Shown: positions 23,986-36,966, numbered from the stretch's first letter. The stretch: 64,000 nucleotides of DNA from Ascidia mentula (GCA_947561715.1 OX387200.1:18788501-18852500), one strand, 5' to 3'. The notes: a model not told the origin generated them from the sequence alone. A program made the numbers and translations.

Positions 23986-26900
23986 GACTCTTGCTTTTGT
24001 ACTTTTCCAGCGACAATTTTCGACAAGTTGCTTCCACAATATCTGAAACAAAGACGTATATAATTTCAGCACATCAGTAGGTTCGGTAAATGTTTGAACT
24101 CCACTTGAAATCACAGCACAGCAGTAAGGTGTGATCTGCAGAGGACTTCACCATGCGTTACTTATATACAGCCGAAAGCTTACTCAAGTATGACATCATA
24201 GGTATTGTGTGGTTGCTGTGGAATGTTTGGCTCCAGTCGATCCTCTTTTCCCTTTGTATGTGCTCGCTGAGGAAGCCTTGCATCTAAATCTTCATTCTTT
24301 GAAAATTTTTTTGGCGTAGCTTTTCCAGAGTTATTTCCGGATATCAAAAAGTAAATGCTTTATTATTCGCATTTGTATTATCTTGATTAATATTGTCACA
24401 CAATTTTCCTACGATTGAGTTATAATTTAAACCAAACATGAGAGTAAACGCGAGATACAGGACTCTAACGGAAGGATACGAAACACTCACGAATGTGGTA
24501 TTGTTATGATAAGGTGTTGTTGTATGGCGTTGGAAAGCAATACGAATAAGGACTGCAGAATACCATCAAAAATGATTGCGATATTTTATTGTGGGTGATG
24601 CAGTCATATTATTCCATGTATTATGAATAATCTCATTTAGCAGAGAAAATATAAACCATATTTAAATCAACAAAATCGTGTTGGACACAATATTCGCTGC
24701 CAAGTGAAAGCCTCTACGGACTTCGTTAAACTCCACGCGCGTTGCGCATTCGAGTTTGCCCAAACTCTGGTTGTAATTCCTTCGCGCAAAACATCACATC
24801 CAGGGGATTTTGATAATGCGTTGCACAGACAACAACATCCTTTTGTACTTTCCCGGACATGCCTCGTTTCGCACAAGGTTCGTTTCTCTGCACATGAATT
24901 CCTCATAATCAAATTCGCCCCCGCAAAGGTAAGTCCCACATTAGCAATAGGTGACAGGCCTTTGTAGGGCCGGGATTTTCCATTCAACAACTAGCCACTG
25001 TAATGCATGTAGCATTAGAACATCAAGACACGTTATTTGTGATTGGAGGAAGCATTGAAATGGGTTCTCATGTGTAAATTTTTTTGCACGGTGCAGATTT
25101 TCGTGAAGGTCTCTTCTGGTGTTGTTGCCAAATCCATCCTGCAATATATCCAAAGTTAGGTCGTATACATAAGGTCGAGCATGATTCTTTTTGTTTTTTT
25201 GTGGCGCCAAAATTCTGCGCAAATCACAATGGTGGTACATTGCAATTGGCTTACAAAGGATTCTTTTTAATAATACTTGACGCATGTTGCACTTTAGTGC
25301 TTGCACCAACTCTTGTTGTAATTGCTTCGGTAGACAATAATATTAATTTGTACTTTTCCAGTTATGCTTGATTTACCCAACGCCTTCACCGCACAAACAA
25401 ATTATCTCTAGACACCCAGACCCCAAAACATTGACGCAACAGTTCCCACATTCTTCTCAGGTTGCACTTTTTTACTTGATGGGTTCGGGGATTTCCAATT
25501 ATTCTTAGGTCGATGAGTGCGTTCATTAAATATACTAGCATTGTCCCAAATTCGGTTTGCCAAACATGTTCGGAATTTGGTGTTAAACATCTACGTCCGG
25601 GGAACAAGTGTTTGAGTTTTGAAGATGACACCGAGAATAATCTGTGAATTAAGATAACAATCCTTGGTTGCGACGCCAGAGACTTAAAAAAAATTATGAA
25701 CAAATACGTAACGCAGTCTTTCATTCATGCCGCAGACAGGACACACAATATGTCGGGAACGACGGACGGTGATGTAAGAAATCCCACTGTTATTAGGCCT
25801 GTAGCTCATAGCAATTGCATTTTTTTACATTTAACTTACGTGCTCGTTTGCGGTCCCAGCAGTTTTCCTTCAAAGTAAAGTGTTCAATCGCATACAAAAC
25901 AAAACGCTGGAAATGTCACTTGACTTAAAATAAATTGGTTGTCATGAAATAAGCATATTCGTGGCATATATTTATCACTACGCACCTAAAAGCATTTCAA
26001 TATTACCCATGCAAAAACCATATTAAGCACATTGAGAACACGCAACAGCATTAAGTTCTGTTGTATTTAATTTTTTTTTTTCGCGCCCAAACTTCTCGTT
26101 GTGATGGTTGGGTGATTCCTGTGTGCCTAGCTTTTAACGAAAAAATTACCAATAGAAAATATAAATACGGCTATTTGGTGACGTCAGTTGTGTACAAGAC
26201 TATGACAACCTATAGGTGATGGTGATTTGGTTCGTTAAATCCACAAAGAAAGAGCATTTGTCAGGCAAAGGTGCACAACACCTGGCACACATCAAATACG
26301 GCTTACCATTAGTTGAAAAATGGCGTGCGCAAATTATGACGCTTTGCTCACCGTATGTTCTTCGACTTGTGGGTTGATTTTAATTTAGACGCCTACGTCC
26401 TGCTTCAGTAGATAACAACATTCTTTTGTACTTTCCCGGTCATGCCTTGCCAAGAAAGGTGGTCCCCACATTTCAGAGGCCCGGTTGCTCGCGGTTATTG
26501 TTCAACCCCGGTCATCCGCACTTGTTCCTATTTTCTTCTTCCCATTCCTTTCTGCGTTGCGATCAATCACAAAACATTACGTCACACTTTTAAAATCTCC
26601 AGCATCGAAACTTGGGAAGTCCCGTAGCCCAATGAGCTCATGAAATGAGCGCACCTGATATTATTACGCACCTGCCTCCCGCCAAAACTCCCCGCTACGG
26701 TCGAAACAAAACAAACTTTCAAGTAAGTGTCGTTTAAGTGCGGACAAGAAACAGCCCGTCGGACTACTGTGATAACACATATATGAAAAAAAGTGAAATT
26801 CTAGAAAAGAAAAAGATATAGGGGGAAATTAGTGGGTCGCGTAATATTAAAATCAATATTCCGTTATCTTTTGTCAGTGACTAAAGGTCAAACCATCGTT

Positions 26901-28623
26901 TGGCGAAAAGTTCAGAGACGAAATGCATTGGTTGACCCGTTTTTAATTCAGACATTCGAGCTTGTGCAAACTCTTGTTGTAATTGCTTCAGCAGACAACA
27001 ACATTCTTTTGTGCTTTCCCGGTTATGCATCGTTGTTTATTTTTGTACTTTCCCAGTCATGCCTTGCCAAGAATTGTGGTCCCCATATTTCAGAGGTCCG
27101 GTTGCTCGCTGTTATTGTTCAACCCCGGTCATCCGCACTTGTTCCTATTTTCTCCTTCCCATTCCTTTCTGCGTTGCGATCAATCACAAAAGTAATTGCT
27201 TCGGTAGATAACAACATTCTTTTGTACTTTCCCGGTCATGCATCGTTTCACACAAGGTTTACTCTGCACATGAATTCCTCGTAATCACATTCGCCCGCGC
27301 AGAGATCAGTCCCAAATTTACTTTTAGTTGCAGGGACCACATGGTAATCAATTCTCTATGCTTTAAATTTACAAGAAATGTGGTCCCCACATTTCAGAGG
27401 TCCGGTTGCTCGCTGTTATTGTTCAACCCCGGTCATCCGCACTTGTTCCTATTTTCTTCTTCCCATTCATTTCTGCGTTGCGATCAATCACAAAACATTA
27501 CGTTACACCTTTAAAATCTCCAACATCGAAACTTGGGAAGTCCCGTAGCCCGATGAGCTCATTATTTGAGCGCACCTGATAATATTACGCAACTGCCTTC
27601 CCGCCAAAACTTCCCGCTACGGTCGAATGATTCCGATATGTGGTGCATTAATGACAACAATATATTTAATACAGTCACGTTTTCATCACCATTCAACTAA
27701 CTTTTGTTACTATTATTTATGTCATCGGGAATATAGTACAACTTTTGCAAACCAACCTATTTTAACCTTGCAAAGAAGTAAGATTATTGTTGTTGTTATT
27801 TTCTCGATACGGTCTATCCAACAAGGTGAACGTGTTGGATAAAGTAAACAACAATTTGAACACAGGTGTTGTAAAAATTGGCAATTACGTTTCCAGTAGG
27901 CTGAAGTGATATACAATATTTGCCGAACGAAATTTTAAAAGAAAATGCAAAATCGTTTGGCGAAAAATTATATTCAGGAGAAATGCACATTGGTGCTGTG
28001 AACAAAACTGAATGATCCTCAACCTGATTGAAGCTTACTCATACATTGGTTGTTGGTATGATTGCGACGTTAAGCTGAGTTTGTTAATCTGATGTCACTG
28101 TTTACGCTTTATTTGTTAACCAGGCGTGATTACTCATCACTGTTATTCATGTAGACCCAAATGCTCTGCTCGAGCCGAATATATGTACATTGAGTCTCTG
28201 TGCTTTATAAAACACAAAATCATAGTGAATACGATTTCAAATTTTTCGTTTGTCTTAATATTATTTAACCATGTGAGCGTTCATCGGAATATTCGTGACG
28301 TACGGCACAAAACAAACTTTTAAGCAATTGTCTGAAAACAGTGACTTCAATCCAGCTCTACTGCAATGCTTGAGATGCTTCAGTTAACATTCTAGTTGAA
28401 ATGAATAAACATAAACCAAAGCCACCTTACACACTGTCACGATGTTTTTTAAGTGTAAACTCTTCTTTGCAAGGATTCTGCATAGGTTTACAAAATACCG
28501 CTACGTAACACGAATGAATATTGCAAATACGAGTGGTTGATTATAAAATGCTGTGGTATCAGTCTTACACAGAACCGCAAAGCTCATTTTTCGGCTTTCA
28601 ATTTTCAGTAATTCACATAATAT
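23986..28623. other. Long gene-free region rich in dispersed repeats
   Basis: No phased gene was found in 4.6 kb. The part from 24.7 to 27.6 kb is built from repeated segments listed separately. The remainder is AT-rich and unremarkable. Confidence 0.45.
24740..27626. repeat. Block of locally repeated segments
   Basis: One segment (GGTGGTCCCCACATTTCAGA ... CGCTACGGTCGA) occurs at about 26404-26704 and 27372-27626, and in shortened form at 27042-27212. A second motif (TGTAATTGCTTCGG or similar followed by ACAACATTCTTTTGTACTTT) occurs near 24765, 25316, 26405, 26975 and 27190. All copies have the same orientation. I do not recognise the parent element. Short open frames inside are shadows. Confidence 0.6.
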
Positions 28624-29347
28624 TCAGTTCTTTTTGAATATGAAAAGGTTTTGATCCTCGAGTTCTTTACTGAACTTCTCCTTGTTTCCTTCAGTGAGTT
28701 GTGAGAGTCCTGATTTGAGGGTCATGTCCGAAGTGAAGAAAAACGGCGGATCAGCTGAAAAACAAAAGCAAGAGTATTTGCAATGGTTGCTGTCAGGCAT
28801 ATTTTCGAAAAAATTGCAGTGTTTTTCTTTCAAACAGACTTTCACGGGTTTAACGACATCGTTATCACAGTTACATATGTATTATACTAACAAACAAAGG
28901 TTTGTACCAGAAAAATACTTTTCGCTTCGTTTGGAAGGTTTACACGAGTGATTTTTTGATTAATCTTTCAAGATGTTACAGTTGCGAGTGGGAAAATGTT
29001 GTGTGCGCTGCTTTACCTTCCAGTACATACGACACCTTGTCGTTCATCAGCTGGCCAAAGTTGGTTTGTTTTAAGACTGCTTCAACAAAGATCACATCAA
29101 GCACGTAATGGGATCCATCTTGTTCTAAACGATAATGGGTTGTAAAAATTGTGCTTAGAAGCAATCGTAGTTTAAAGCTTACGACACTCATGTTTACCCT
29201 ATTGAACAAAAATTATACAGTAACCCGAAATTCTTCGTTTGAGCAGTTAAACGATTTAAGCAATCCTAAACATGTCAAAAGGACAGGTTTCATCAACACA
29301 ATCGGAGTAATATATAAATACTTACTGACAATGTACACGTTCTTCAT
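28624..29347 (-). CDS. Small protein of unrecognised family X (X3)
   Basis: Exons 29347-29326, 29124-29017 and 28754-28624 (22, 108 and 131 bp) join in phase to 86 residues. The protein starts MKNVYIVKQDGSHYV and continues FVEAVLKQTNFGQLMN. The last exon is ADPPFFFTSDMTLKSG, GNKEKF and QNLFIFKKN. Exons 2 and 3 are each one codon longer than in X2. Clean GT-AG sites flank all exons. There is no signal peptide or membrane segment. Confidence 0.75.
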
Positions 29348-30484
29348 GTCTTTTTTTGTTTAGCCGTTCTAACGCTTCGAGAGACTTATATTCGATACGA
29401 ATTACTCACACACTGCAAAAAGTCTTAACATAACTTTTTACCCTTACATAACATTTACTCTTATTATGACATTACAGTGTTAAGTAGATAGAATATACCG
29501 ATTCATCAAACTTCAATAATAAGCCCCTTACAGGGATTCCCATGGGGAATTCCAGACAAAATCCACACAACATCATATCTGCTAACTCGCGTCAAACATG
29601 TATGAATTCATCAAAAAATCTTCCACACACTTCAACGCGCATGTTGCGCCCACACGTCTCGCTGTACTAATTTTTAAAATTGTTTTCTCCATTTCGCCAC
29701 GCTTCATTGAACTTGTGATCCGGTAGTAGCCTCATAACTACAGACATTATTTTCGCACAACTTAAACAAACATCAACCGTTAAGAGACTGGACGTATGGC
29801 TACTTCGCTGACGTCATTGTGCTTACGTCATTATGACCACTTGTAAATGACGTGACGCGGCTTGTCACCCATGAGAAAACGGAAACGCTTTCAAACAACG
29901 GTAGTCAGTAAACAGATGTGACTGTAGCTCCAAGTCACGTGACACCACCAATCTACTTTCTCGTCTTAACGCTTCGTTATGGTTGAGTGAATCCCGCATT
30001 TCGAATTTAATTAGGGGGATAATTGCTTGATGTTGATATTGCAGGTAGCAAAAACAGTTCTATTTTCGAGCATGGTAACTATAGCAAACCAATTAGTTCG
30101 AACATTAAAAAAACAGAAGCGGTTTCTTTTGTTTTAAGTGTGTAGGGACTGCGTTGTTAAGGCGTTAGAATTGAGAAAATCCTTTATTTTTCTCTGTTGG
30201 TTATTTAAGCCTTGATATTTATTGATGTAAAGGACTCCGAGCTAGGCTGTGTGTAATTACGAAGTCCACCGTGTGATTTTTCAAGTCCTTGATCATACGA
30301 ACGTATGAGCCGTCAGAACTCTTCCAAACGCTTCACAAACTTTTCTGCTCTTCTAGACAATATGTAAAAACCTAGCATCACAGAAACACCTGAATGCACA
30401 ATTGCCTATCGAAATATCCTGCACTCCGCACATGGTTCTACCATGAATACTTGTTTGTAAGCAAGGGCAACACATAATCGCACT
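29348..30484. other. Intergenic, no gene seen
   Basis: This is the DNA between X3 and X4. Nothing was recognised. Confidence 0.4.
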
Positions 30485-31094
30485 CTATTTCTTGAATAGG
30501 AAAAGGTTTTGTTGAGAAAGCTCATTACTGAACTTGTCTTGATTGTCATCGTTCAGTTGCCAGACATCTGTTGTTAAGTTCTTGTCCGGCGTGAAGAAAA
30601 ACGGCGGATCAACTGAAAATGAAAGATTGTATTATTTATTTAAAACTTCCACTAACAGAATTCCTGCCAGTGATCATTATAAATAGTAAACCTATGTTCT
30701 GTATCTCATGGCAACTCGTCAGACATAAAGTTACATTCTGATTGTATTGTTCTACGACAGGTGCCGTGTGCTCGAAAAAACTTGTTCTTCCGTACTTTCG
30801 TTTTGTCGCTAATACGATTTTGAACTATATTAATAATTTAAATATGTGTATTAGAGATTTTACCTTCCAATACATTCGACATTTTGTCATTCATCGCCCG
30901 GGAAAAGTGACTTCCTTTCAAAGCACGTTCAACAAAGAATGGATCCAGCACATCATAAGATCCATTACCCTCTGGTTAAAAACAAGGTTTCCCTTACGTT
31001 GGCCCAGGATACACAATTAAATATTTCAGTCGCGTCAGCAGTAACGACTCGTTGAATTTGAATGTTACTTACTGACTATGTACACGTTCTTCAT
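30485..31094 (-). CDS. Small protein of unrecognised family X (X4)
   Basis: Exons 31094-31073, 30971-30864 and 30612-30485 (22, 108 and 128 bp) join in phase to 85 residues. The protein starts MKNVYIVKGNGSYDVLD and continues FFVERALKGSHFSRAMN. The last exon is VDPPFFFTPDKNLTTD, DNQDKF and NLFLFKK. It is closest to X3, 1.1 kb away, so the two are probably a recent local duplication. Confidence 0.75.
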
Positions 31095-31477
31095 ATCCAT
31101 TGTTTTGCAATAAGCTTCCAAAAACATTCAGTAAAAACCTATTTAATAATATTGAAGCTGATCAGGAAACAGTGCTTGCGCCAACTCACCACTTTATTGA
31201 CTGCGCACACCTTCTTTGACTAAATAGTCCGACACACGGGCACATGCTTCCAAACGTAAATCACGCACAGGATCGCTACAATGCGCCCTCCAGCGAAAAG
31301 ACTTTCGCACTCTAAAGAGAAAACGTTTGGCGCTTTAACACAAAGCTATAACGCAAACACACTGGTATAGACGCCGCACCCGTTCGTAAAGTAAGATACC
31401 GTCGCCTAAAGACGAAGATTAAAGTCAGATGTTTGCTGTAACTTATGTTCCGAAATCGATTTGTGAACATTGAGTTT

Positions 31478-31731
31478 AATTAAACCAGTGTTTCTTAACC
31501 TTTTTTGGATCACGAACCCCTAAAACATTCTTTGAAAAGCCATGGACCCCTTCGCAAGAAACACATCGTAAATGTCGAAAAATTAAAATTTGTGGACAGT
31601 GAAACCTCATGGACAGAGGAAAATACGTGGATTTTCGGAATAATTGTATTTCGTTTCATGGACCCCTTAATGCATCTTCTCGGACCCCTTGGGGGTTCAT
31701 GGACCCCAGGTTAAGAACCCCTGAATTAAAC
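31478..31731. mobile_element. Non-autonomous hAT-type DNA transposon
   Basis: The element spans 31486-31723 (238 bp). It begins CAGTGTTTCTTAACC and ends in the complement of CAGGGGTTCTTAACC. It is flanked by a perfect 8-bp duplication AATTAAAC (31478-31485 and 31724-31731). GGACCCC is repeated near the right end. No coding capacity was seen. Confidence 0.9.
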
Positions 31732-31869
31732 GATCCGTAAATATTTGAGCGGCCAAAACAAAGCCAAAATGGAAAATGTTCACTTATTTATTAAATTTAT
31801 ACAGTTGTTGTTGTTATTGCGCTTTAACATGGGCTTTTGTTGTTGTAATGATTGCGACTTTAATCATAT

Positions 31870-32193
31870 TTTGTTTTTGAATCTGACGTCACTGGTACTG
31901 TGTTTGTGACTCTGATGTCATTACTAATGCTCAAAGCTCCACTACCAGTGCTGGATTAAGGTTCCACTGTCGCCAAGGCAACCAGAGATAAGTGGCCTGC
32001 GCTCACTAAGAACAAGGGTTAAACACTGAAGAACACAGCGACCAATTGGAAGTTCAGCTTTTTGAAGGGATTAGCTTTCGATGGGAAGAACCGTTTAACC
32101 TCTTTAATGTGGATCTGGCGTCATAAATTCATTTAGTTGGCCTAAATTTTAGGCTGCATGTGCCTTGATTACCTAATGGTGAATCCGGCACTG
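31870..32193 (+). repeat. Left arm of an inverted duplication, with an embedded hAT-like element
   Basis: The reverse complement of this block recurs at 34868-35205. Shared landmarks are GAATCTGACGTCACT, GTGTTTGTGACTCTGATGTC and CCAGTGCTGGATTAAGG. The part at 31946-32193 has CAGTGCTGGATT / CAGTGCCGGATT inverted ends and a partly decayed flank (TCCACTAC / TCCACTTT), so it looks like an older hAT-type element. Similarity extends beyond the element, so the two arms are copies of one segment rather than independent insertions. Confidence 0.65.
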
Positions 32194-32510
32194 TCCACTT
32201 TCCCTTATTCTCTACGCAGTTTTCTTTACATTGTAACCGTGTATTGTATATCAATGAAGCAAAGCATCATCAGTTTCTTATTTAAATAGAAATGTACATT
32301 TGTACGTATTGTTAAAAACATGTGGCATATAATGCATGTAAAATTCAAAATCGTTAACTTAATTAACAACTCATGCAAAAAAACTTGTTTTTATTATGTG
32401 AGTTATAACTATAAGGATAATGATCGCCAGGGTACTGCTCGCAGATCATTGGTGTGGGATCGAAATATGACTTGAAATAAGTAGAAGTCATACCAAAGTC
32501 GCTGCAGCAT

Positions 32511-32553
32511 TATGGTCGTCTTTGACGATGGTTGTCTTTTGACTTTACATTTT
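32511..32553 (-). pseudogene. Relic of a stefin first exon
   Basis: The reverse strand reads ATGTAAAGTCAAAAGACA followed by ACCATCGTCAAAGACGAC. This matches exon 1 of the stefins (ATGTCAACTCAAAAGACA ...) but has a stop as its second codon. Flanking DNA also matches the sequence around exon 1 of the stefin at 32966-33697, so a duplicate has decayed here. Confidence 0.6.
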
Positions 32554-32965
32554 CACTGACAAGAAAATTCAAGATTAGGCATGAGTCGCTTACTGACTTT
32601 TAGTTTGACGTCACTTTTGAGCCTTGTTTCCATGTGACCGGGAATATAATCTGACCCAATATAATTTCAGATGTTGAAGCTTCACTCTGCAATTAAACTG
32701 TTTTACCCTTTTTTTGCCCTTTGTATTGCGCTAGCAATAACCAAACAAACTAATATATATTTATTATCGCTGCAGTTATTAATAAACCCTCTGTCATAAC
32801 CGAAGTTTAATGTGAAAGTTAAATATAGCCTTACCGAACAGTGAAAAAAAGACGTTTAAATTCCGATTAGTCTCAATAAGGAAATGACGTAAACGTCAGA
32901 GTGATTTGTTCTTTATCCGGTTAATCTATTTTTATTTCATTATTCTGATTTACAATCTGGATCAT

Positions 32966-33697
32966 TCAAAATGGTTTAATTGGATCGTCAGCAGTATGGC
33001 CTTCCTGTATACCCAGATATTCATATCCTTTCTGGTTCAACTTCTCCAATATTTTTAGAAAGATGTAACCTTTGTTACATTCCACCTACAGTACGTTAAA
33101 TTGTAACGATTGACATAGCAATTAAACCGTTTTCTAAGCAATAGTTTGAAATTGGTGAGGAGTTTGGTAACGTACCTTGATATAGTAAATCACTCCGGCC
33201 ACAACCTGTGTTCGGTAAGTACATGCGCGAAAGATGGTGAAAGGCTCTGGTTGGTCTACATCAGCTCTGAACTGCATAAAAATACTTCTGTGAAATTGCA
33301 CGAAAAACATATAGGCCGGTCATATTACCATATCTGCGATATTCTAAATTTGGGAATCCGCTGTTTCCAGTGGGCCCAGGCCACCAGGCTAAAAAACAAA
33401 TTTTTTTACTCGTTTTTTTCTCAATTTTTGTTGGCTACGAAACAAGGCATATCCATGCAAAAAAAACACATTAATCACTAATCTAATTTTTGTCAGAGGT
33501 AAAGTATATAAATAATGTACGGAAAATTCTGAATCGTTTACTTAATTACTGAACCATATACATACAAAGAGCGTTTATTGTGTTAACTTATGACTGTAAG
33601 CGTAATGATCGTCAGGATATCGCTCGCGGATCATTGGTTTGGGTAGAAGTCATACCATCATGGGCGTCTTGACGTGGGTTGTCTTTTGGGTTGACAT
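32966..33697 (-). pseudogene. Stefin (cystatin B type) with a nonsense codon in exon 2 (stefin A)
   Basis: Exons 33697-33656, 33388-33329, 33271-33176 and 33085-32966 are in phase and would give 105 codons. Exon 3 has the canonical first inhibitory loop QVVAG (YRTQVVAGVIYYIK), and the C-terminus reads EGHTADDPIKPF. Codon 15 of exon 2 is TAG (reverse strand of 33344-33346), where stefins B-D have CAG for Gln. All splice sites look usable, so the stop appears to be the main lesion. It could be an allelic null or a recent pseudogene. A short downstream-initiated product would lack the N-terminal wedge. Confidence 0.75.
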
Positions 33698-34867
33698 TTT
33701 CAGTAACAAAAAATCCTTAGCTAGGCTGGTAATTATCTGCAAAAATGCACACATTTTGTCAAAAAGACAACAAAGAATGTTATCTAACCGCAATAATTTC
33801 AGACCTTGCAGCCTCATTGTGCTGTTGGCAATAATTTGAAATGTGTTACAGTAAAACAAACCTCAATCTGCAACTAAACTGTTTTAACGTTGTTTGTACC
33901 TTTTCTAACACGTCAGAAATACCCCTGCCATATTCGACGTTTAATGTGAAAGTTAAATACAGCCTTGCCGACGAGCGGTGTGAAAAAAGACGTTGAAATT
34001 CCTATCAATCTCAGCAAGGAAATGACGTACAGGTCGCAGTTATTTTGCAATTGTGATTTATATGACGATGCACACGTAGACGTTTCCGCGTTAATGTGCT
34101 CCCAAAGCATTCGACCTTGCCTATTCTTTACTGTTGTTGACGTTTTGAAGCGGAGATCTGTTTTTCTGTTTTTCATGTTTAGATTATTTGCATCTGAAAA
34201 TACACCAAGAGCTTTCTTGCAGTTTCAATTGATCCTAAATTACTAACTTTAAATCGTAATTGCTATTCGACCCAACAAAACCAAAACGTTAGTATCGATA
34301 GTGAAAAACATGGTGTGAAAAGTGTGTTTCATGTAGGTTTTAACCCAGTCTATACCAACTGAAAAGAAAACTTCCTGCAAGTGGAAAACTGCAAGGATTT
34401 CAAGTCACGAAAATTTGAAAAGCCTTTGAGATGTCAGCAAGTCATCTAGAGGACATTCTGTGTCATATACGGAACTAAATCGTAAAGCAACGCAGTGTAA
34501 AACTATTTTTCGTGGTTTAGACCCAAACAAAACTAAACTGTAAATTGAAAAGGTCACCCAAACACCGATTCGTGAAAATGGGTAAATATTCAGGTCATTG
34601 CATAATGGCGACCTTCGGCTACACCTGTTACCTGCCAAACGGGACTTACAGCTGCGGAAAACGCCGCAATTTTAGCCGTTGATGTTTACTAATCAAAACG
34701 GTGACTGGCATGGACCATTGCGTTTCTTACGAAAAAAACAAAAGTTCGCTATGAATAAGAAAGAAGAGATGCTCATAAAAAGTAAGCAAAATCGTTGATA
34801 TCAGATTGAGGCTTGTTGCTTCATTGGTATACCACATACGGTTACAATAGAAAGAAAAATGCGTGAG

Positions 34868-35205
34868 CAGTGCCTAATGCACCATTAGGTAAACAAGGCA
34901 CATGCAGCCTAAAATCTAGGCCATCTAAATAACTTTATAATGTAAGTTCAGAGGAAAAGAGGTTTAACGATTCTTCCCATCGAAAGCTAATTCCTTCAAA
35001 AAGCTGAACTTCCAATTGGTCGCTGTGTTCTTCAGGGTTTTACGCTTATTCTCAGTGAGCGCAATATATGTGTATTTTCAGGCCACTTGTCACTATTTGC
35101 CTTATCGACAGCGGAGCCTTAATCCAGCACTGGTAGTCGAGCTACACGAGCATGAGTAATGACATCAGAGTCACAAACACAGTATTAGTGACGTCAGATT
35201 CAAAA
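34868..35205 (-). repeat. Right arm of an inverted duplication
   Basis: This is the reverse complement of the 31870-32193 block, with about 2.7 kb between the arms. The hAT-like core here spans about 34868-35132 (CAGTGCC ... GCACTG). The arms bracket the broken stefin and its relic exon. Confidence 0.65.
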
Positions 35206-35764
35206 AAAAGAATGAATAACTTAACAACCAAAGCACGAGTTAGAGCGCAACAACCAATGTAAATATTTTATGAATAAGTGACTTTTTTCTACGTCGACGT
35301 TGTTTTGCTCTTTTAGATATTTGTTGGTCATTTTCTCGACCTCTACGTTCGTAGGTCGATTTTTATGTTTAAGTAATCGCTGAAACAATTACCCAAACCA
35401 TTAAATGAAAATTACCGTTCTGGTTTTTGCCTAACCTCGATCAATTTCGCACACTCTTAAGTTTTTTATTGGATACTTGCTTCTTAACAAAAATTTGGTT
35501 ACCTGATAGCAGGGATTTCTATTGTAAAGTGGTTTCTTTGTTTAAAACTATTGAAGGATACGAGGCGATTGTCACGAAACATATGTCACAACGATAATCG
35601 GATTATTATCTTCTATAGGCGATGGAATCTCCCTTTTTGGGAACGGTTGGGGCGTTTGTATTTGCGTTAAAGTCTTGTGTTAAAGCACAAATAGTTGTCC
35701 CTTTTGAGTGCGAAAGTATTTCCGATGGAGGGCGCATTGCAGCGATTTTGTGCGTGGCTTAGGC

Positions 35765-35865
35765 GACTGGGGGCATCGGTCAAGTGCCAGACCAATATTC
35801 CAAGAAGAAAACTTGATCGGGATTCGTGGTCAGGATATCCTGGGTTACAATACCGGTGTGTAAAA
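35765..35865 (+). mobile_element. tRNA-like SINE copy
   Basis: It contains GGTCAAGTGCC, CCAAGAAGAAAACTTGATC, GGATTCGTGGTCAGGATATC and GGGTTACAATACC, in the order of the other copies. Confidence 0.6.
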
Positions 35866-35919
35866 AACAACATGTATGCGTGTGTCGGACCGGTTGGTCG
35901 ACAAAGAACGACTTATTGA

Positions 35920-35965
35920 ACTTGCACTTACTCACTGACACATACACGTTTATAATATCGTCCGG
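35920..35965 (-). pseudogene. Relic of a family X first exon
   Basis: The reverse strand reads GATATTATAAACGTGTATGT then GTCAGTGAGTAAG. This aligns with the X4 first exon (GATATGAAGAACGTGTACAT, GTCAGTAAGT) but ATG has become ATT. No matching exon 2 or 3 follows, so an X copy once lay in the proximal array unit. Confidence 0.5.
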
Positions 35966-36286
35966 GTTTTAATGTCTAAATATTCTTGTTTAGATACTGG
36001 TGAAGCAAAATACTCTAGGCGCCAAAAGACAGAACCATTTTCACGAAGGTAGTGACACAATACAAAATGTTTTTCATGCGTTCATAATTTCTCGTTTATC
36101 TTTTCCTTAACATTGATTTGTCGACAAGCAGATTTTGGCGTCTAAAAAGTTACTTAACATTATCACATACATTAACATAATCTTCACTTGTTTCTAACGA
36201 ACGACAAGTTTATAAACAACAAGCACAAATAACCATTATAGTCGGTTTCTACTTGACAAAACGTGTGCTAACACAATCTGGTCCAT

Positions 36287-36966
36287 TCAAAATGCGTTGA
36301 TTTCATCGTCATTAGTATGACCTTCCTGCATACCAAGGAATTCAAATCCCTGGTGATTCGTTTTTTCCAATATTTGGATGACAATGTAACCGTCTCTGTC
36401 AGTTTGCACCTGTGTTGAAGCAACAGTGATATAGCAAAAGCATTGGGCCTGAATAAGGTCGCATATTCAATTCGTTTCTGCTTTACATAATGGTTTGAAA
36501 GTGGTCGGAGCTTTTATGTTACCTTGATGTAATAGATAATTCCATTTACGACCTGTGATCGGTAAGTATGAGCACGAAAGATGACGAACGGTGTCGATAA
36601 GGTCAACACATTTGTCCTAAACTGAAAAACATTGCATATGAAACTGGGCGATGAACTATACGACTAATCATAATACCATGTCTGCGATGTTCTGAAGTTG
36701 GGCATTCGCTGTCATCAAAACGCTGAGGCCACCGTCCTAAACAAAGGGCGGAACAAAATTATTTTTATCCTACAACCGTTGACATATCTACTGTATAGTT
36801 CTTCGGCAACCGCGATCAAAAAAGCTTTGGTCGTTAACCTACTATTTCCAGACCTTTTTTAAATGATAAAAACAACGATTTTCATGTGGTAAACACTTTT
36901 TAAAACCAAATCATTTACACCCTTCTGTTGATACTCCTTGACGATGCTTGTCTTTTGAGTTGACAT
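36287..36966 (-). CDS. Stefin (cystatin B type) cysteine-protease inhibitor (stefin B)
   Basis: Exons 36966-36919, 36736-36677, 36621-36523 and 36409-36287 (48, 60, 99 and 123 bp, all phase 0) give 109 residues, slightly longer than the usual 98-100. The protein starts MSTQKTSIVKEYQQKG. The N-terminal wedge region is GGLSVLMTANAQLQNIADM. The central inhibitory loop reads QVVNG in YRSQVVNGIIYYIK. The C-terminus is EGHTNDDEINAF, matching the DELTYF-type stefin end. There is no signal peptide, so it should act in the cytosol on papain-like proteases such as cathepsins. Asn replaces the usual Ala in QVVAG, which may change affinity. Confidence 0.85.

Larger units (their letters stand above)
33698..36286. 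other. Intergenic region with repeats
   Basis: It holds the right arm of an inverted duplication (34868-35205), a SINE (35765-35865) and an X first-exon relic (35920-35965). No intact gene was recognised. Confidence 0.45.
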
